Assembly (NCBI GenBank): GCA_009823395.1
Contig: CM020504.1
Span: 21,327,540-21,391,539, forward strand
Reading direction: 5' to 3'
DNA from: Thamnaconus septentrionalis
Lineage: Eukaryota > Chordata > Actinopteri > Tetraodontiformes > Monacanthidae
Length of the DNA: 64,000 nucleotides
Made by a program: the position numbers and the translations under genes. The notes beneath the pieces are model-generated. The model saw only the letters and a program-made list of their open reading frames with translations. It was not told the DNA's origin and searched no databases. Positions 1 to 18,376 of the stretch are shown piece by piece; position 1 is the stretch's first letter, and each line of letters opens with the position of its first letter.

Positions 1-42
1 CTTTAAGGTTTTTTTTACTTAGATTTTTTTTTCTCCTTACAG

Positions 43-4730
<4,688 letters not shown>

Positions 4731-5147
4731 TGCTGCTTTTCCTTGTCAACGCCGCGATGACTCACCCGACCGAGGCATTCAGCTCCCGGCACACAGGGAA
4801 CACCTCGGCGTGTGTCATATTTATTATCAGTCCAGACTCTGACAGTTGCTCACACGAGAATATATGAATTCAAAGTTGAAAAAGACACACCCTTGCTCCC
4901 TGCTTCATTCTTTTATGTTCCTTCTTCTTCCTCTAGTAAGCAATTGGACAACAAGACAACAGATTTTCTGACCTAATAATGCGACAAATGTCAAAAACAT
5001 CATCTAAAATATTCAAATGAAGTCTAACAAACAGTAAATATAAAGTTTTAGTTTTTGTACTTCTAAATCGTGTGTGCAGGTCATGGTTTCTTCTATTCAC
5101 ATCTGTATTTTGAAAATGGTGACGTGAGAGGTGGTTTATTTTTCAAA

Positions 5148-5153
5148 AATAAA
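5148..5153 (+). terminator. ufm1: Candidate ufm1 poly(A) signal
   Basis: A canonical AATAAA lies about 420 bases after the ufm1 stop and is followed by T/G-containing sequence. It is the first canonical hexamer I noticed downstream of the stop. Its use is inferred only. Confidence 0.4.
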
Positions 5154-8100
5154 TGTTTAACAAGCTTTTAGGACCTTTGTCATTGTATCAAAAGGCTGTT
5201 ACTTTTCACACAACTTTAATACTAAAGGCCCAATGTAATGTAACAATGTAACATTAATGGGATGAACTGGCAATGCAGAAGAAAATACACAAAAAATAAT
5301 GGATCAACTGTTGTGCTTTTATTTACTCGCTATAGAAGTATGTATTTCCACAATGACTGGACTTCCATGTCAAGAGACGACCATATTGTACTGTCACTTT
5401 CTTACAGCAGCCCAGAACTTGGAACTAATCAGGGTTTGGGATTTAATTACAGTAATGATGATAATAAATGTGAATTATATAGCACGTTTCTGAGTACTCA
5501 AAGACACTCTGATGTCACAGGTGGTGTATAAAGTGAGATCGTTTCTCAGTCCTTTTGTGTCAGGCTGTGGTCTTTGCTGCCCTCTGCATGGTTACATTTA
5601 ACAACTGTGGGTTGCACTGTTGCTTATCAAGCCAGATGCAGCACTGACCAGAAAACATACTGTTTTTAAGTCACATAGACTTAAGCAGTAGTCGGAGATG
5701 TGAAGCCACGTGAGAAGCTTCATCAGTGTGTGTCCCAGTCATCATCAACAACAGCAAATACCAGTTCTCATATGGAACTAGTTTGTCTATTGGAGTATAT
5801 CCTCCATAAAGTGTTAAGTTAGATTTTAACACAGAGACAGTTTGTTTTCTGTTGACCAGTGAATTTCTGAGCTTGTGCTTCATTAGTTCTCATACAAATG
5901 CAAGTATAGAAAGATTTTTGTCCACCCAGACAATACGAACCGTTCACAAAAGCAGGCTCAAAAGAAATAATGGCAGAAATAATGAATAAATATTTTTGAC
6001 AATTGGCATGTTGGCTAAAATGAGGAAACAGTTGAGTTAATCACATTCCTTGATTTTCTGCTCTTATGGGCATGAAATGAAAATTTCACACTCAAAGCAA
6101 GGGGGGTGGGGGGGAGGTGCATGCACATCACTTTAATCTTCACAAGCAATGATGTAAAAAAATATGCTTCATAATCAAATTCCAGCCTGAGTTCTCCTTC
6201 TTCAGCAGAGCAATGAGGTGGAATCACGTTTCCAGCTGCATCCTCAGCTGCACGGAGGCCCGACTCAGACCCCCAGGAGGAGGATTTCCTCTCATCCTCC
6301 ACAAGACGCTGACTGCAGCAGAACTACGGCATTCTGGAAGTCCAGTTCAGTCTAGTTGGCCCCGTAAAAAGATGCTCATATTGTGTCCACGGTCTTCACA
6401 ATGTGGATCTGCTCTGGTTTGGTGACATCACAGTTTATATGAAGTAGATACGAGATCCGATGGGATTTTAGAAAACAGGGATTGATCCTCGAGATGTGGA
6501 AGTGGCCAGTGTGACTGCAAGTTCTCATGTTGAAGCTGAAGCGAGGGCAAGGTTATGCATGTTAGAACTAAAAATACAAATATTGTTTCATTATGCATTC
6601 TATATGCCATTTGGTATTCATTTTTCTTGTGTTGCCATAGCTGGTCTTGGTCCTGCTGTCACTTATATAACACCCCACTTTGAAAAGAAGTGATTCGTTT
6701 GATCGCCCAATGATCTTGTTGGGGATTTCTAAGCAGTGCACAAAGCAGAGGTGCATGCCTGTTCTGTACGTGACAAATGATCCCGAGTGGTGATGTTTGC
6801 TGTGCACGTTTTTGTGCTCATTGGTTTCTTGAAGGTTCCAGTGAGCAGTCAAGACCCACTAACGCCATAATAGGCTTTCCTGTGGACGACCCCCCACTGT
6901 TTGATAAATGTCATGTTGGAAACCCCCCAGCCTCCACCCCACCCGAGACAGCCAAGCAATCTAAAATGAGATCTGGCCATTCTCCATGGACACAGCATGG
7001 ACGAGAGGCCACCACCACAGGTCAGTGACTGAGATAAGGAAGGAAGGAAGCAGGATTGGAACACCACCCTTCACGCCTGTCCATCACGCTCACTTTGGCT
7101 TCTTCCTCACACATCTGTCACTCAACACGTGTGTGAGTGTGTGTGTGTGTGCGCGTGCAAAGGTGGCCACACGTTTTACAAAAGGGCTCATCCAGGTGGT
7201 ATCACTCAGAGAAATTGATAAATGCAGGGGAGAAACTCCTAATCTGGATGGTTCAATAATGTGGGTGACCTAATTCTGCCCCCTGCTGTCATGAAATGAG
7301 AATGACAGTAGGCGGAGGCGGGGGGATTCCATGTCACAGCAGAGCACCTGGTGCGCTGCGTGATTCATGAGCCTTCATTCCTCACGGAACATCATGTAAT
7401 TAATGTTGAGTGAAATTCCATTGTTAAGAAACGTAAACATCTCCTCACTTTAGATGCACCTCAGACGCACCTCATTTTCTAGCTGAGTGCACCCCGAGCC
7501 AGTTGAGGTAGTCGTGTGGCTAATCTCTTATAATCCCCTTCTTCCCCAATTTTACTTTCTTTGTTCCACCAACTTCTTGCAGCCTTGAAACGTTTTAGGA
7601 GTATTAATGAAACTTTTGGAGGGTGTTTTTAAAGGGTAAAGAGTTTCGCTTGTTTGTGCTCTATCCATTAAGCTCGGTCAACAAAAGTGAGCTAAATCTT
7701 CTTAAATCTACTTTTTCTGATGGCACACTCCCCTCTCAGAGATAGCACGCCGAGAGTCTGCTTCCAAAATAAAAGCCGAAATTGTGAAGCCTCGCAACTC
7801 TTGTTTGCCTCACACACTTTCTGTGTGTCTTGCAGTTTTTACTGGGGGGAAAAAACCCGTATCAACTGATGATGTGAGCAGACTTCCATGGCCATCAGAC
7901 AATAAATCCCACTGACTCTGGAGATCCCCTGACATTTTTTCGAGAGCAATTTTGTGGTCGACTGAAGTGGCAGCGCATTGATTTCATGCACAATGTTCAG
8001 ACTTTAGGAAGTTTCTTGCGCGACTGCAGCACCTTGGGACGCCGACAATCACTAGTTGTGTTTGTGTCGGTAAATTCTGGCCACCCAACTTGTTCCTTTT

Positions 8101-8978
8101 GCACTGGAAATTACTGTCACAGTAGGTGCGGAAGGTTGAAGCACACAACAGATTTTGCAGCAACGCTGTAAATGGTTCCTTCTTCATCCTTCACCAATCA
8201 GTCTGCTAAGTCCTACATGGTGCGTTTGAGCCACTGTTTTTTTTTGTTTGTTTTTTAAAGAACCACAGATAAGATAGAAGGGCTGAAGTCGCTTCCAGTG
8301 AATATCTCTGAGTGTGTTTTTGTGAGAGAGTGCAGTTGTTGCAGGTGTTAGGGACGTGAAACAGCTCATTGGCACAGTAAAAGAGCAGAGCCAAGAGTAA
8401 AGGGAAAGGACGTCAGACCAGTTGTTAAACCGCTGACCAGGTGGTCTCTTTGCTCTGATGCCTTAGTTAAAGGTCCGAGCGCTAAAAACGAATTTTGCTC
8501 TCGCACTCTCTCCCATCGTCTTTATAGCCTGCTGTCAAACAGGATATACTGCAGGCTTCAAGCCTGTTCATAAGAACAGCCATCATAGACCATTGCTATT
8601 TCTCCTTTTCACCACACGAGAGCAGTAGACTGTTAGGATGCAGGACAATTTCACGTTTCAGACCTCTACCTTTGAATGATTGACCTGCCTTATTTAAATA
8701 ACGTTGTTTTTCTCGCTCTCACTCCACTGAACTCCTCAGGTTATGCTGTGAGAAGGCAATTAATTTGGTTTCATCTCAGTAATTCTATACTGAATTTGTT
8801 TCTTCCTCGGGAATATGAATATTTTCTCTCAGGAATGTAAACAGCTTAATTTGTTTTGGGTTTTTTTTTCTCTTCAGGGGTTCTATATTTATCTCTTGTA
8901 TGCTATGAAAGGTTTATTTTTGAAAAAAGGAGCAAAAATCAAGACCTTCAAAATGAATACTCAAGACTCCACAATCAG

Positions 8979-9065
8979 CTCTCTTCTCTTCTCTTCTCTT
9001 CTCTTCTCTTCTCTTCTCTTCTCTTCTCTTCTCTTCTCTTCTCTTCTCGTCTTCTCTTCTCTTCT
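8979..9065. repeat. (CTCTT)n pentanucleotide microsatellite
   Basis: About 16 copies of CTCTT occur with one CTCGT interruption near the right end. The repeat is intergenic, with no coding signal on either strand beyond repeat translation. Confidence 0.95.
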
Positions 9066-10253
9066 ATAATTCACAGTAACAAAAAAAAATAAATAAAAAA
9101 TTGGAATTGCTGCAAAACTACTGCAAGAGACGTTCACCTCCAACAAGCCTCAAGAGTGTCGGCAGCCGTCTCAGCCCGACGTCGGCCGCAGGGCTGAGGG
9201 CTGTGTCTGATGTGTGATGGAGTGTGGCACCCTTGTCCCTTATTAGACTCATCAGGTCTGTGAAATCACATGAAATAGAGAATGAGAGAGAGAGCTCAGC
9301 AAGGGTGCTTGTCACAGAGGCAACCAGCCAGAAAAAGAAGTTTCACAACCGGGCTGTAAACAAGTCATTAACTCCCAACAGTTCACAGGCACTTCTCCAT
9401 TAAAGCTGCATCCCTCCCCAACAAGAGAAACTTGGGATTCTGCAACACTGCACAAGTCGAGAGTCTGAGAAGGAAGAAAATCAAACCAGAATGTTTTATT
9501 TATAGCGCAGAAACGGGCCAATCACCTATTTAAAAGTCTGTAAGCTAACGTAATTCTCACTGTCATTAATGCAGAAACAGCTTGGCAGACATTCACAACA
9601 GATATTTACCCAATTCCCCCCTCTAATACATGATAATGGCCTTGTTACTCTAACTGAAAGGCAAACGCCTTTGGCGACGTTCTGATCTGTGATGTAAATG
9701 TGTGAATCCTGGGAACAAACTGGCAGTTTCGCCAGACGGTAAACGTTTGCCAGAGCGCCACTTTGTGTAAACTCACACGGTCATTGTTGCTGATGATGAC
9801 AGGGCAGCGGCAGCGGCGCTGGGGAGGCCTGTTTCGCAGAGAAGGGGCTCCTCACGCGTCCTGAGAACTCACGCCTCCTCCATGGTCTGGAATATGGGAA
9901 CAAAGACGGGACCAGATGTGAATGTGTACTGTCTGTGTGCGCAGGGGTGAATGAAGGGTGTTTGAAGGAGGCTGTATATGGGAGGAGAGGATGTTTGCAA
10001 TGTTTGCTGAGCCAGGAGTAAAGTAATTGCAGGTTGCTTCTGCAAGTGGGCTAAAATCAGCTTTCTCTCTCTCTCTCTGTTTTGCATGGAGGGGCTTTTC
10101 AATTGGAGTCTCTCAAGATGCAACAGGTTCTGCTATTTAGACAGCGTGGACGGTGTGGACGGAGGAATGCTCCAGTTATTGATGTGGGAGCGTTGAAAGC
10201 ACCAGAGCAACAGCTGTGTGATGGATACGAGAAGGAAGAAGGGGAGAAGGGGA

Positions 10254-10280
10254 TGAGGAGGAGGAGGAGGAGGAGGAGGA
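10254..10280. repeat. (GGA)n microsatellite
   Basis: Short run of about nine GGA units in the ufm1-frem2 intergenic region. Confidence 0.9.
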
Positions 10281-13050
10281 AAAGTTCAGGTCCTTTACTT
10301 AGAAGCGGTGATGGCAATGTTTACTGTAAATACGAATAAAGGTTGTGCTTTGTGTTTAGAACTTTGAGGCAATGACTGAACTGACAGCTTTTCTTTATTC
10401 TTCTGTCTTCTTTATTTTTATTTCTTTATTTCTAATTCATTGCTTTATAACTGGAAGAAAAGCCACTTGCACACTGTGTGTGGCTGGATATAGCACTGTA
10501 TCCCCGACAACATAGTATTAGTATCATTGCTTTATATTGCATTGTTTTAAAAAAAAATGCTATGAGCAAAAGTGGACTAATCTTTTTATTTATTTATTTT
10601 TAAGTGTGATCCCATGAATTATTGTGTATAATCTGTACAGCTGACTGCTGTATGCTGAACTGTGACTATGCCCCCAATTTATTCCCAGCTGAGCAGTTTA
10701 GACATTTGCAATTTAAAAGTCACAATAGCACCTAAATAGCACAATCACAGATTTTAGGATTCTATTAATACTAAAAACCACATGACTTAAGCACAGGTGC
10801 ACTGTATGTTTATTTATTTAATTTCTACTAATGTGTGCATTTATGTTTTGTTTGTCAGTTAACCTCAGTAGCTGTTTTTACTAAATGTGGCCCGGCAGCA
10901 ATTTTGGCTCAACCTACTTGAAAAACATTGTGCTTTTACTCCCAAACAGTACACCTGAGCGGTTAAGACGTACAACATGGAGTCATTGCTTGACTGGCTC
11001 ACCCTGCTGGACATCAATAGCAGCAAAAGGTCCAGAGGGAAACAAAAGACTGTAAGGTTCACCTCTTATTTCTTCTCCGCATATGAGATTAAAACTTCCC
11101 CTTTTGTCTTTATTGTAGTTTCCCATAAGGGTGTAGGCAGTGAGTGTTGATTAAATGTTCTCATTAGACTACAGTCACATCTGTGTGGGTGTTCATCTGT
11201 GTGAGGGTGCTCAGCCTTGCACTTGGTGAGTCCAAATTCTTTTGTTAACAACTAATTTGGATCTTGATTACAGCTTTTGAGCGGTTTCGCCCCCTTCTGA
11301 TCAGCAGATATAAATTGTCAGCGCGCGCACTGTAAAGCCCGATTTATGCACTCACACACCAAACAATAATCAAATTGACTATGAAACTGCCAAAAATGTG
11401 CATAATTGATTTTGACTAATCTGCTTTAATGCAATCCCCCTGCTGAGTGACAATGTGTTCAGCATGTGTAAATATTAGGTTAGCTTAAAACGGTACATGT
11501 CGGTCCAGCTCAGCACAGAAAACAGCCTTATTCTGTGAAAAACATGGAATGTTTGTGGTGCATGTTTGTGCATGCCAAGATATTATGCTAATGGATCAAG
11601 TCAGCTGGCTACATGACAGTTTTTGAATCTTACAGCTCTCCAACAAGCCAGACTTGAGCATCTCCATGTGGGGCCTTATCACAGCCTTGCAGATGCAGAG
11701 AGGAGGGAGTCTCTATCTGGCTCTCTATGTCACAAATCTGAGGGTGGACTTGCAAAAAGTTCCGCCGTGCTCAGTAGGTGGGAGAAGTGGGCTGCAGGGA
11801 TGAGCCCGAGTTCTTCTGCTAATTAGTCTGATGGGAGCTGAACAACTGTTTCAGAAATAGACACAGGAGGGAAAACAGAGGAATAACTTGTACCCAACGT
11901 CCACGAACGGATTAACAGTTTTGTGCTGATTTGACTATGAAGATGTGAAAAATTAACATCATATATACAGTATGTATAAAGTTTTAGTTAAGGATCACTC
12001 TGGCCTTATTTGCTCTCACTTACTTGCTGACATCTCACTGTGCACATTTAATGACAAGTTAAGTTCCAAAGAGAATGTTTCAGCAAATGGAAAAAAAAAC
12101 AAAAAAAAAACAGACAGCTGGAAAAGTCCAGGCTGGCCATTGAGATAACAAGACACTGGAAATCCTCTAATCACCTGGCATTTTTTCTTTTGACTGTAGG
12201 TGGTGGTGAGTCAAGTACAAAAAGTATGCAGTCGGAGGCCTTCGAAGACTCGGGGCTTACGACTGAAGATTTAAGAGAATCAAAGCTTTAAGCAGCGGCA
12301 GGGAACTTTTCAAATATTCATGTTTGTAACCAGCTGCAAAAGCTGCTGAAAGATTCTTCAATTGGAATTTGCCTCAATGACATTGTTAGACATTCACAAA
12401 GGAGATGCTCTGTCCCCCATATAAACCCAGAGTGCTTAGTGATTCTCTGTCATCCCACAAAATGTTTCGACAAAATTCAGATTATTTATCTTTATAATAT
12501 GGAGTTCCTTCTCTCCCTTCCCTATATGGATATAGCACATTTGTTGAGGCAATTGCGAATTTCAAACAAATCCTTTATATAATGTTAAAAAGGGAAGATT
12601 TAGCAAAAAATATAAAGATTTTTTTTATTTAAAAATAAAATAGAATATATATTTATATTTATTTACAGTGTTGATGGGGGAAAGACTTGGCCTTGAGAAC
12701 TGACTGCATCAATTACCCCCAGGACTCTTCAGCCAACAGACTGTGAGCTGAGGGCTGATATATCCCCGGCCAAACTCAGCAGTTACCGCTTGACACATAA
12801 CTTCTGGGCTGAGCTTTGTTTTGGCAGTGTTCTGCATTGGCCATTCAGGACTTATTCATCTCAATAATCAACTGAATAAACTGCCAACTGAGAACATTGC
12901 TGCTTTTAAGAACAAAAATTAAAGCTAAGTTTATGTTTTGTTTTTAAATGCAACTTTTTAATCAGTTACAGGTTTATTTGTAAATGGTACTCATGAGTGT
13001 AAATCCCAGCCAGGTCTTTTTCTTTGACTGATATGAGAAGAAATATCTGC

Positions 13051-13404
13051 CATCTCTCATTATAAATTCAGCCCATCTGTCTGTCCCCGCCCTCCTCTCC
13101 CACAACCGGGGTGCCCATTGGCGGTAACGCTGAGGGGAACAAGCCCTCGGAAAGCTTCCAATGCGCGCAGCGATGGGCGGTGTTACTTTTACGCAGGATT
13201 CCCAGCGTCTGAAGTTAAAACTCCTGCGCGCTATTCTTTCATATCGTGTGCCGCGTCCGGCTGAGTGGATGCGTGGGCGCCACCGTGTACACATCCAGCG
13301 GACCCTCTCCCGAACACCTCGGGGCATTTTCTTTTTTCCATCGCCCCTCTTTAAAGCATCATCTGACTGTTTTTCGGATAGGTTGGAACTCACCCGCTGC
13401 CGAG
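13051..13404 (+). promoter_or_regulatory. frem2: Putative frem2 core promoter and 5' leader
   Basis: A TATAAA (13061-13066), a CCCCGCCC GC-box (13085-13092) and an inverted CCAAT box (ATTGG, 13117-13121) cluster within 60 bases. GC-rich leader sequence follows up to the ATG at 13405. The motifs are seen; their use as a promoter is inferred. If transcription starts near 13090, the leader contains upstream ATGs, for example at 13161. Confidence 0.4.
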
Positions 13405-16400
13405 ATGCTGCGCGGACTGCTCTTGTGCTTTTCAGTCGTCGGCTTTGTTTCCCCGCAGCCCGACAGCACGGGATTATTTTACGCGCTGAGGTCCGAACTG
13501 TCCGAGGATGCGATCTTGGTGGCCAACAACGGGATCCGCGTGCCATTCGGGAGATCCGTCTTCGTGGACCCGATCAACGATCTGGTGATTCAGACGCAGC
13601 CGGGCGACAGGTGCACCATCACCGTGCTGGACAACGACCCGCTCGCGCAGAGACCGGGGCACCTCTCTCCCAAAAAGTTTCCGTGCGATTTCGGCCCCAA
13701 CGACGTGACGTACACACACTACGGCTCCAGGAGTCCGTCCCGAGACAGAGTGAGGCTGCAGCTCAGGTACGACGCACAAACTGAGACCGTGATCATCCCG
13801 TTCATGATGGAGGTTGAGGTCATTTTTACGCAGCTGGCGCTAATCACCAAAAACATGCCGCTGACTGTTGACAATTTGAGAGGTGTGAGTAATCCCATTG
13901 ATAAGAAGATTTTAGATTTCACCTATGACAGAGGCTTGTACAAGTGTGCGGTGTCCTCCCTGTCTGGCGGCAGCGTGCTGCCCAGGTACGGGAGGCTCAT
14001 TGACGAGGGAAAACTTTCTAAGATGATGGACTGCGATGAGTTCACGCAAGCGGGAATCCGTTACGAGCACACGTTTGACCGCAAGTCCCCGAACAGGGAC
14101 TATGTCCCCATGGTGGTGGAGCTGCACGATAAGGAGGGAAACCTGGTGAAGCAGGAGTACTTCCACCTCATGATTCGCATTAAAGAGGGAGAGGAGAACA
14201 CCCCCCCTAAACCCAGCTTCGTGTCCATGATGATGATGGAGGTCAGCCAGTTTGTCATGACCGCCCTCACCTCTGACATGCTGGCCGCCGAGGACGCAGA
14301 ATCTGACCCGGATGAGCTCATTTTTAACATTACCTCTCCCATGTCTTACGAGGAGGGCTACATTGTCAGCACCGACGACCGCAACCTCCCCATCACGTCT
14401 TTCTACCAGGAAGACTTGCGTGACCTGAAAATCGCCTACAAGCCGCCCTCTCTGGATTCAGACACCGAGAGGATTTTCCAGCTTGAGTTTGAAGTGGTTG
14501 ACACAGACGGGGCCGTGTCCGACCCGTTCGCTTTTATGATCGTCGTGAAGCCAATGAACACCCTGGCCCCCGTTGTGACGCGTAACACGGGCCAGCTGCT
14601 GTACGAGGGCCAGTCCCGGCCTCTGTTCAGCGGCCACAACTTGGAGATCAGTGACGAGGACAACTTGGACGCCGTCACCGTCACGGTGGTGGACGGGCTG
14701 CGCCACGGCGACCTTGTGGTCCTGGGCTCTCACAGAAAACTCTTCACACCCGACGACCTCAACGCAGGGGTCGTTGTGTACCAGCATGACGGCAGTGACA
14801 CATACAGCGACAACATAGTCTTCAAAATGTCAGACGGGAAAAATGAAGTGGAGTTTCTCTTTCCCATCACGATCATCCCCACCGATGACGAGCCACCCAT
14901 CATAAACGCCAACACTGGCCTGGTGCTCTTCAAAAACCAGATGATGCCCATCTCACCCCTCATGCTCAGCGCTTCAGATATTGACTCTGAGGACTCAACT
15001 ATTAAATTCACCATCGTCCCGCCTTTCTCTACAATTGGCACAGTGCTCCTGAGACAGTCAGATGCCCCAGAGGACCCATCCTCCTGGAAGTTTAATGCTG
15101 AGGATGAGATGTACGAGAAGGAGGTGACAGAGTGGCTCCAGAAAGATATTACAGACGGGAAGCTGTTTTACAAGCACACAGGCCCCCATAACACCGATAC
15201 ACTCATGGATCAGTTTGTTTTTAATGTTCAGGATGATAACGACCCACCTAATGAGTCAGGAGAAAGTTCGTTTGTGATCCGAGTGCTGCCCATAGATGAC
15301 GTGCCCCCTGAACTGTTCCCTGGCACCACTCTGCAGTTGACTGTTGAGGAGTACAAGCTCATTCACTTGAGCAAAGAAGTTTTGCGCTACACTGATATGG
15401 ACTCTGAGGACCGTGATCTTAAGTACACAATTATCCAGCCCCCGACAGACACAGACGAAAATAACCCTGTTTTGTTTGGTTCCCTGGTCCTGACAGACAG
15501 CCCTGACACTGAAGTGACAGAGTTCACGCAAGCTCAAATTAACCATCACAAGATCTCTTACGGTCCGCCGGACGTGGAGCTCGGAATCACACCTCACATC
15601 GTGCAGTTCCGTTACACCGTTGAAGACACAGCTGGGAACAGCGTGGAAGGTTCTTTCACCATCTACCTAGAGCCCGTCAACAACAAACCCCCTCAGATCA
15701 CCAACACTGGCTTCACTGTGCTCGAAGGCGGCGTGCACGTCATCGCCGCCACTGAGCTGGACGCCAGCGACCTCGACACGGCGAGTGATCACATTACATT
15801 CGCTCTGAGTCAGCTGGCTAAGCACGGCCAGGTGCAGGCTGATTCCGCAGACCTTGAGAAAAATGGCGTTTTCAGACTTAAGGATATATCAGAGGGGAAA
15901 ATATCATACGTCCACAGTGGGGAGGAGACGGTCAGTGACGAGTTTCAGCTGGACGTCAGCGACGGCATACACGTTGTCACAGTGACGGTCAAAGTTAACG
16001 TGAGACCTGTCGATGATGAAACCCCAACCGTCAGCCTGCCGGAGGGAACAATCGGCTCTCACATGGATGTGCTGGAAAACGGAGCCACAGAGATCACAAC
16101 TAATGTCATCCAAGGCCACGATGACGACACAGACGATCTCCAGCTGACCTTTATCGTGGAGGACCCTCCAACTCTGGGCGAAATACTGGTCAAGGGAGTG
16201 CCCACCACTAAATTTACACAGGCCGACATGATCAACGGCGTGGTGGTGTACGCGCACACGAGTGGCGAAATTGGCCTTGCCTCTCAGCAGGACGGTTTCA
16301 ATTTGACCCTGACAGACATGTCGGACGACTGGACTGTCGGCGGCAACATGGTCACCGGGGTGCAAGTCCGTGTCACCATCCTGCCTGTTGACAGCCAGGC

Positions 16401-18376
16401 TCCTGAGGTCGGCGTCGGGATTCAGTTCAGTGTCAGTGAAGGGGAGAAATACAACATCGGCCCTCAGCACTTGGATGCTGATGATAATGACACTCCGACG
16501 GATGATATCCTTTGCACAATCATTGTCCAGCCCACTGTCGGCTATGTGGAAAATATATCCCCTGCCCCAGGCTCTGAAAAGTCCAGATCAGGAACAGCTA
16601 TCAGTGCTTTCACCATTAGAGACATCAGAGAGGGGAATATCTACTATGTGCAGAGCATTCACAAAGGGGTTGAGCCAGTTGAGGACAGGTTCACATTTAG
16701 GTGCTCTGATGGCATCAATTTCTCAGAAAACCATTTCTTACCGATCGTAATCATTCCAGTGAATGATGAAAAGCCAGAGATCTTTTTGAGAGAGATAGTA
16801 GTGATGGAAGGGATGAACATAGTTATAGATACTCCCATCCTGAACGGCGCTGATGCTGACATTCCACCGGAGGAGCTTGTGTTCATCATCTCTAAGCCCC
16901 CAAAACATGGTGCAATTTTAAACCAGCTCCCCACCGGCTCAGTTTTGGTGACTAATTTCACTTTAGAGCAGATTCGGGAGGCATCGAGTATTATTTATGA
17001 GCACGATGACTCGGAGACAACAGAGGACAGCTTTGATGTCACTCTGACTGATGGAAAATACTCAGTGCAGAAAACAGCCATGGTTTTGATCATTGCCGTT
17101 GATGATGAGACACCCAGAATTCTAATTAACGATGGGTTGGAGGTGGAAATCGGGGAGACCAAAGAAATAAATGACAAAGTGCTCAAAGCAACAGATTTAG
17201 ACTCAGATGATGAATCTCTCACATTTATCATCCGGTTCGGGCCAAGCCAGGGTCTCCTGCAGAGGAAAACCCCATCCAGGGCTCTTGAAAACATCACACT
17301 CGGCATGAATTTCACACAAGCGGAAATCAGCGCCGGACTTATTGTTTACACACACAAAGGTCAGGAGGGAGTCCGGGACTTGGTCAAATTTGACATCACG
17401 GACGGCATGAACCCGCTAATTGATCGTTACTTCTACATCTCGGTGGGCAGCATAGACGTGGTGTTCCCTAATGTGGTCAACAAAGGTGTGTCTCTGAAGG
17501 AGGGTGGCAGAGTGACCCTGACCACAGACCTTCTCAGCACCTCTGACCTCAACAGCCCTGACGAGAACTTGGCCTTCACCATCACACGGGCTCCTGTCAG
17601 GGGCCACTTGGAGTGTACGGACACTCCCGGGATTCCCATTGTGTCTTTTACCCAACTCCAACTGGCTGGCAGTAAGATTTACTACATCCACACATCGGAT
17701 GATGAGGTGAAAATGGACAGTTTTGAGTTTGAAGTCACAGACGGCTACAATCCCATTTTTAGAACTTTCAGAGTCTCTATCGTGGATGTCGACAACAAGA
17801 AACCTGTCGTGACCGTGAATGGCCTGGTGGTGGCAGAAGGCCAGATCAAGCTGATCACGCCATTTGAGCTCACCGCTGAAGACCAGGACACCAGAGAGAA
17901 GCTGCTGAAATTTACTATCACACAGCTGCCTGTTCACGGTAAACTCCTCTACAACGGCTCCACGCCCATCACCAGCTTCACAAAACAAGACCTCAACGAG
18001 AACCTCATCAGTTACAAACACGACGGGACCGAATCCCCCGAGGACTCCTTCTCTTTCACCGTCACCGATGGCACGCACACTGACTTCTATGTTTTTCCCG
18101 ACACTGTGTTTGAGACCAGGCGTCCCCAAACCTTGAAAATCACCATTGTGGCGCTTGATAACGGCGTCCCCCAGATTTTGGTGAATAAAGGGGTTCCCAC
18201 ACTGAAGGTCTTGGCCACAGGTCACCTGGGGTACCCCATTAGCCCCAAAGTGCTCCGGGCAGAGGACAGAGACAGCAACCCTGCCTCCCTGCTCTTCCAC
18301 ATCACCACCCCACCTAAACACGGCTACATCATCAACACGGGACAGGGAAACAACTCCATCGACACATTCAGCCAAG
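13405..18376 (+). CDS. frem2: frem2 exon 1: signal peptide, N-terminal region, CSPG repeats 1-12a
   Basis: One 4,972-nt exon encodes residues 1-1657. The start is the first in-frame ATG and opens with a signal peptide, [18 protein letters not shown]. The next roughly 250 residues are the FRAS/FREM N-terminal region, with spaced cysteines in [22 protein letters not shown] and MMDCDEF. CSPG/NG2 repeats begin near residues 271, 388, 496, 633, 761, 872, 998, 1122, 1235, 1353, 1465 and 1587. They are recognisable by recurring SFTQ..L, I.Y.H.G and D.F.F.V.DG blocks ending in a V.D[DN] linker. Several N-glycosylation sequons (NIT, NFT, NLT) are present. The exon ends in phase 1 at donor CAAG/GTAAGG, within repeat 12. 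A giant first exon is typical of FREM2. Confidence 0.97.

Larger units (their letters stand above)
4731..13050. other. ufm1-frem2 intergenic region
   Basis: About 8.3 kb holds the presumed ufm1 3' UTR and no convincing gene. A stretch near 5470-5512 (ATATAGCACGTTTCTGAGTA) looks like part of a dispersed fish repeat. A CTCTT array lies at 8979-9065 and a GGA run at 10254-10280. All open frames here are short and unlike any protein I know. Confidence 0.7.

Noticed and set aside
12201..12291. Acceptor-like sequence followed by an open frame ending in TAA, at first taken as a ufm1 terminal exon
   Set aside because: The peptide (ESSTKSMQSEAFEDSGLTTE) is unlike UFM1, and the true terminal exon with [14 protein letters not shown] lies at 4657-4730.
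13161..13784. 207-codon frame overlapping the frem2 start
   Set aside because: Arg-rich translation out of phase with the strongly supported frem2 frame. It is noted only as a possible upstream ORF, not a protein gene.
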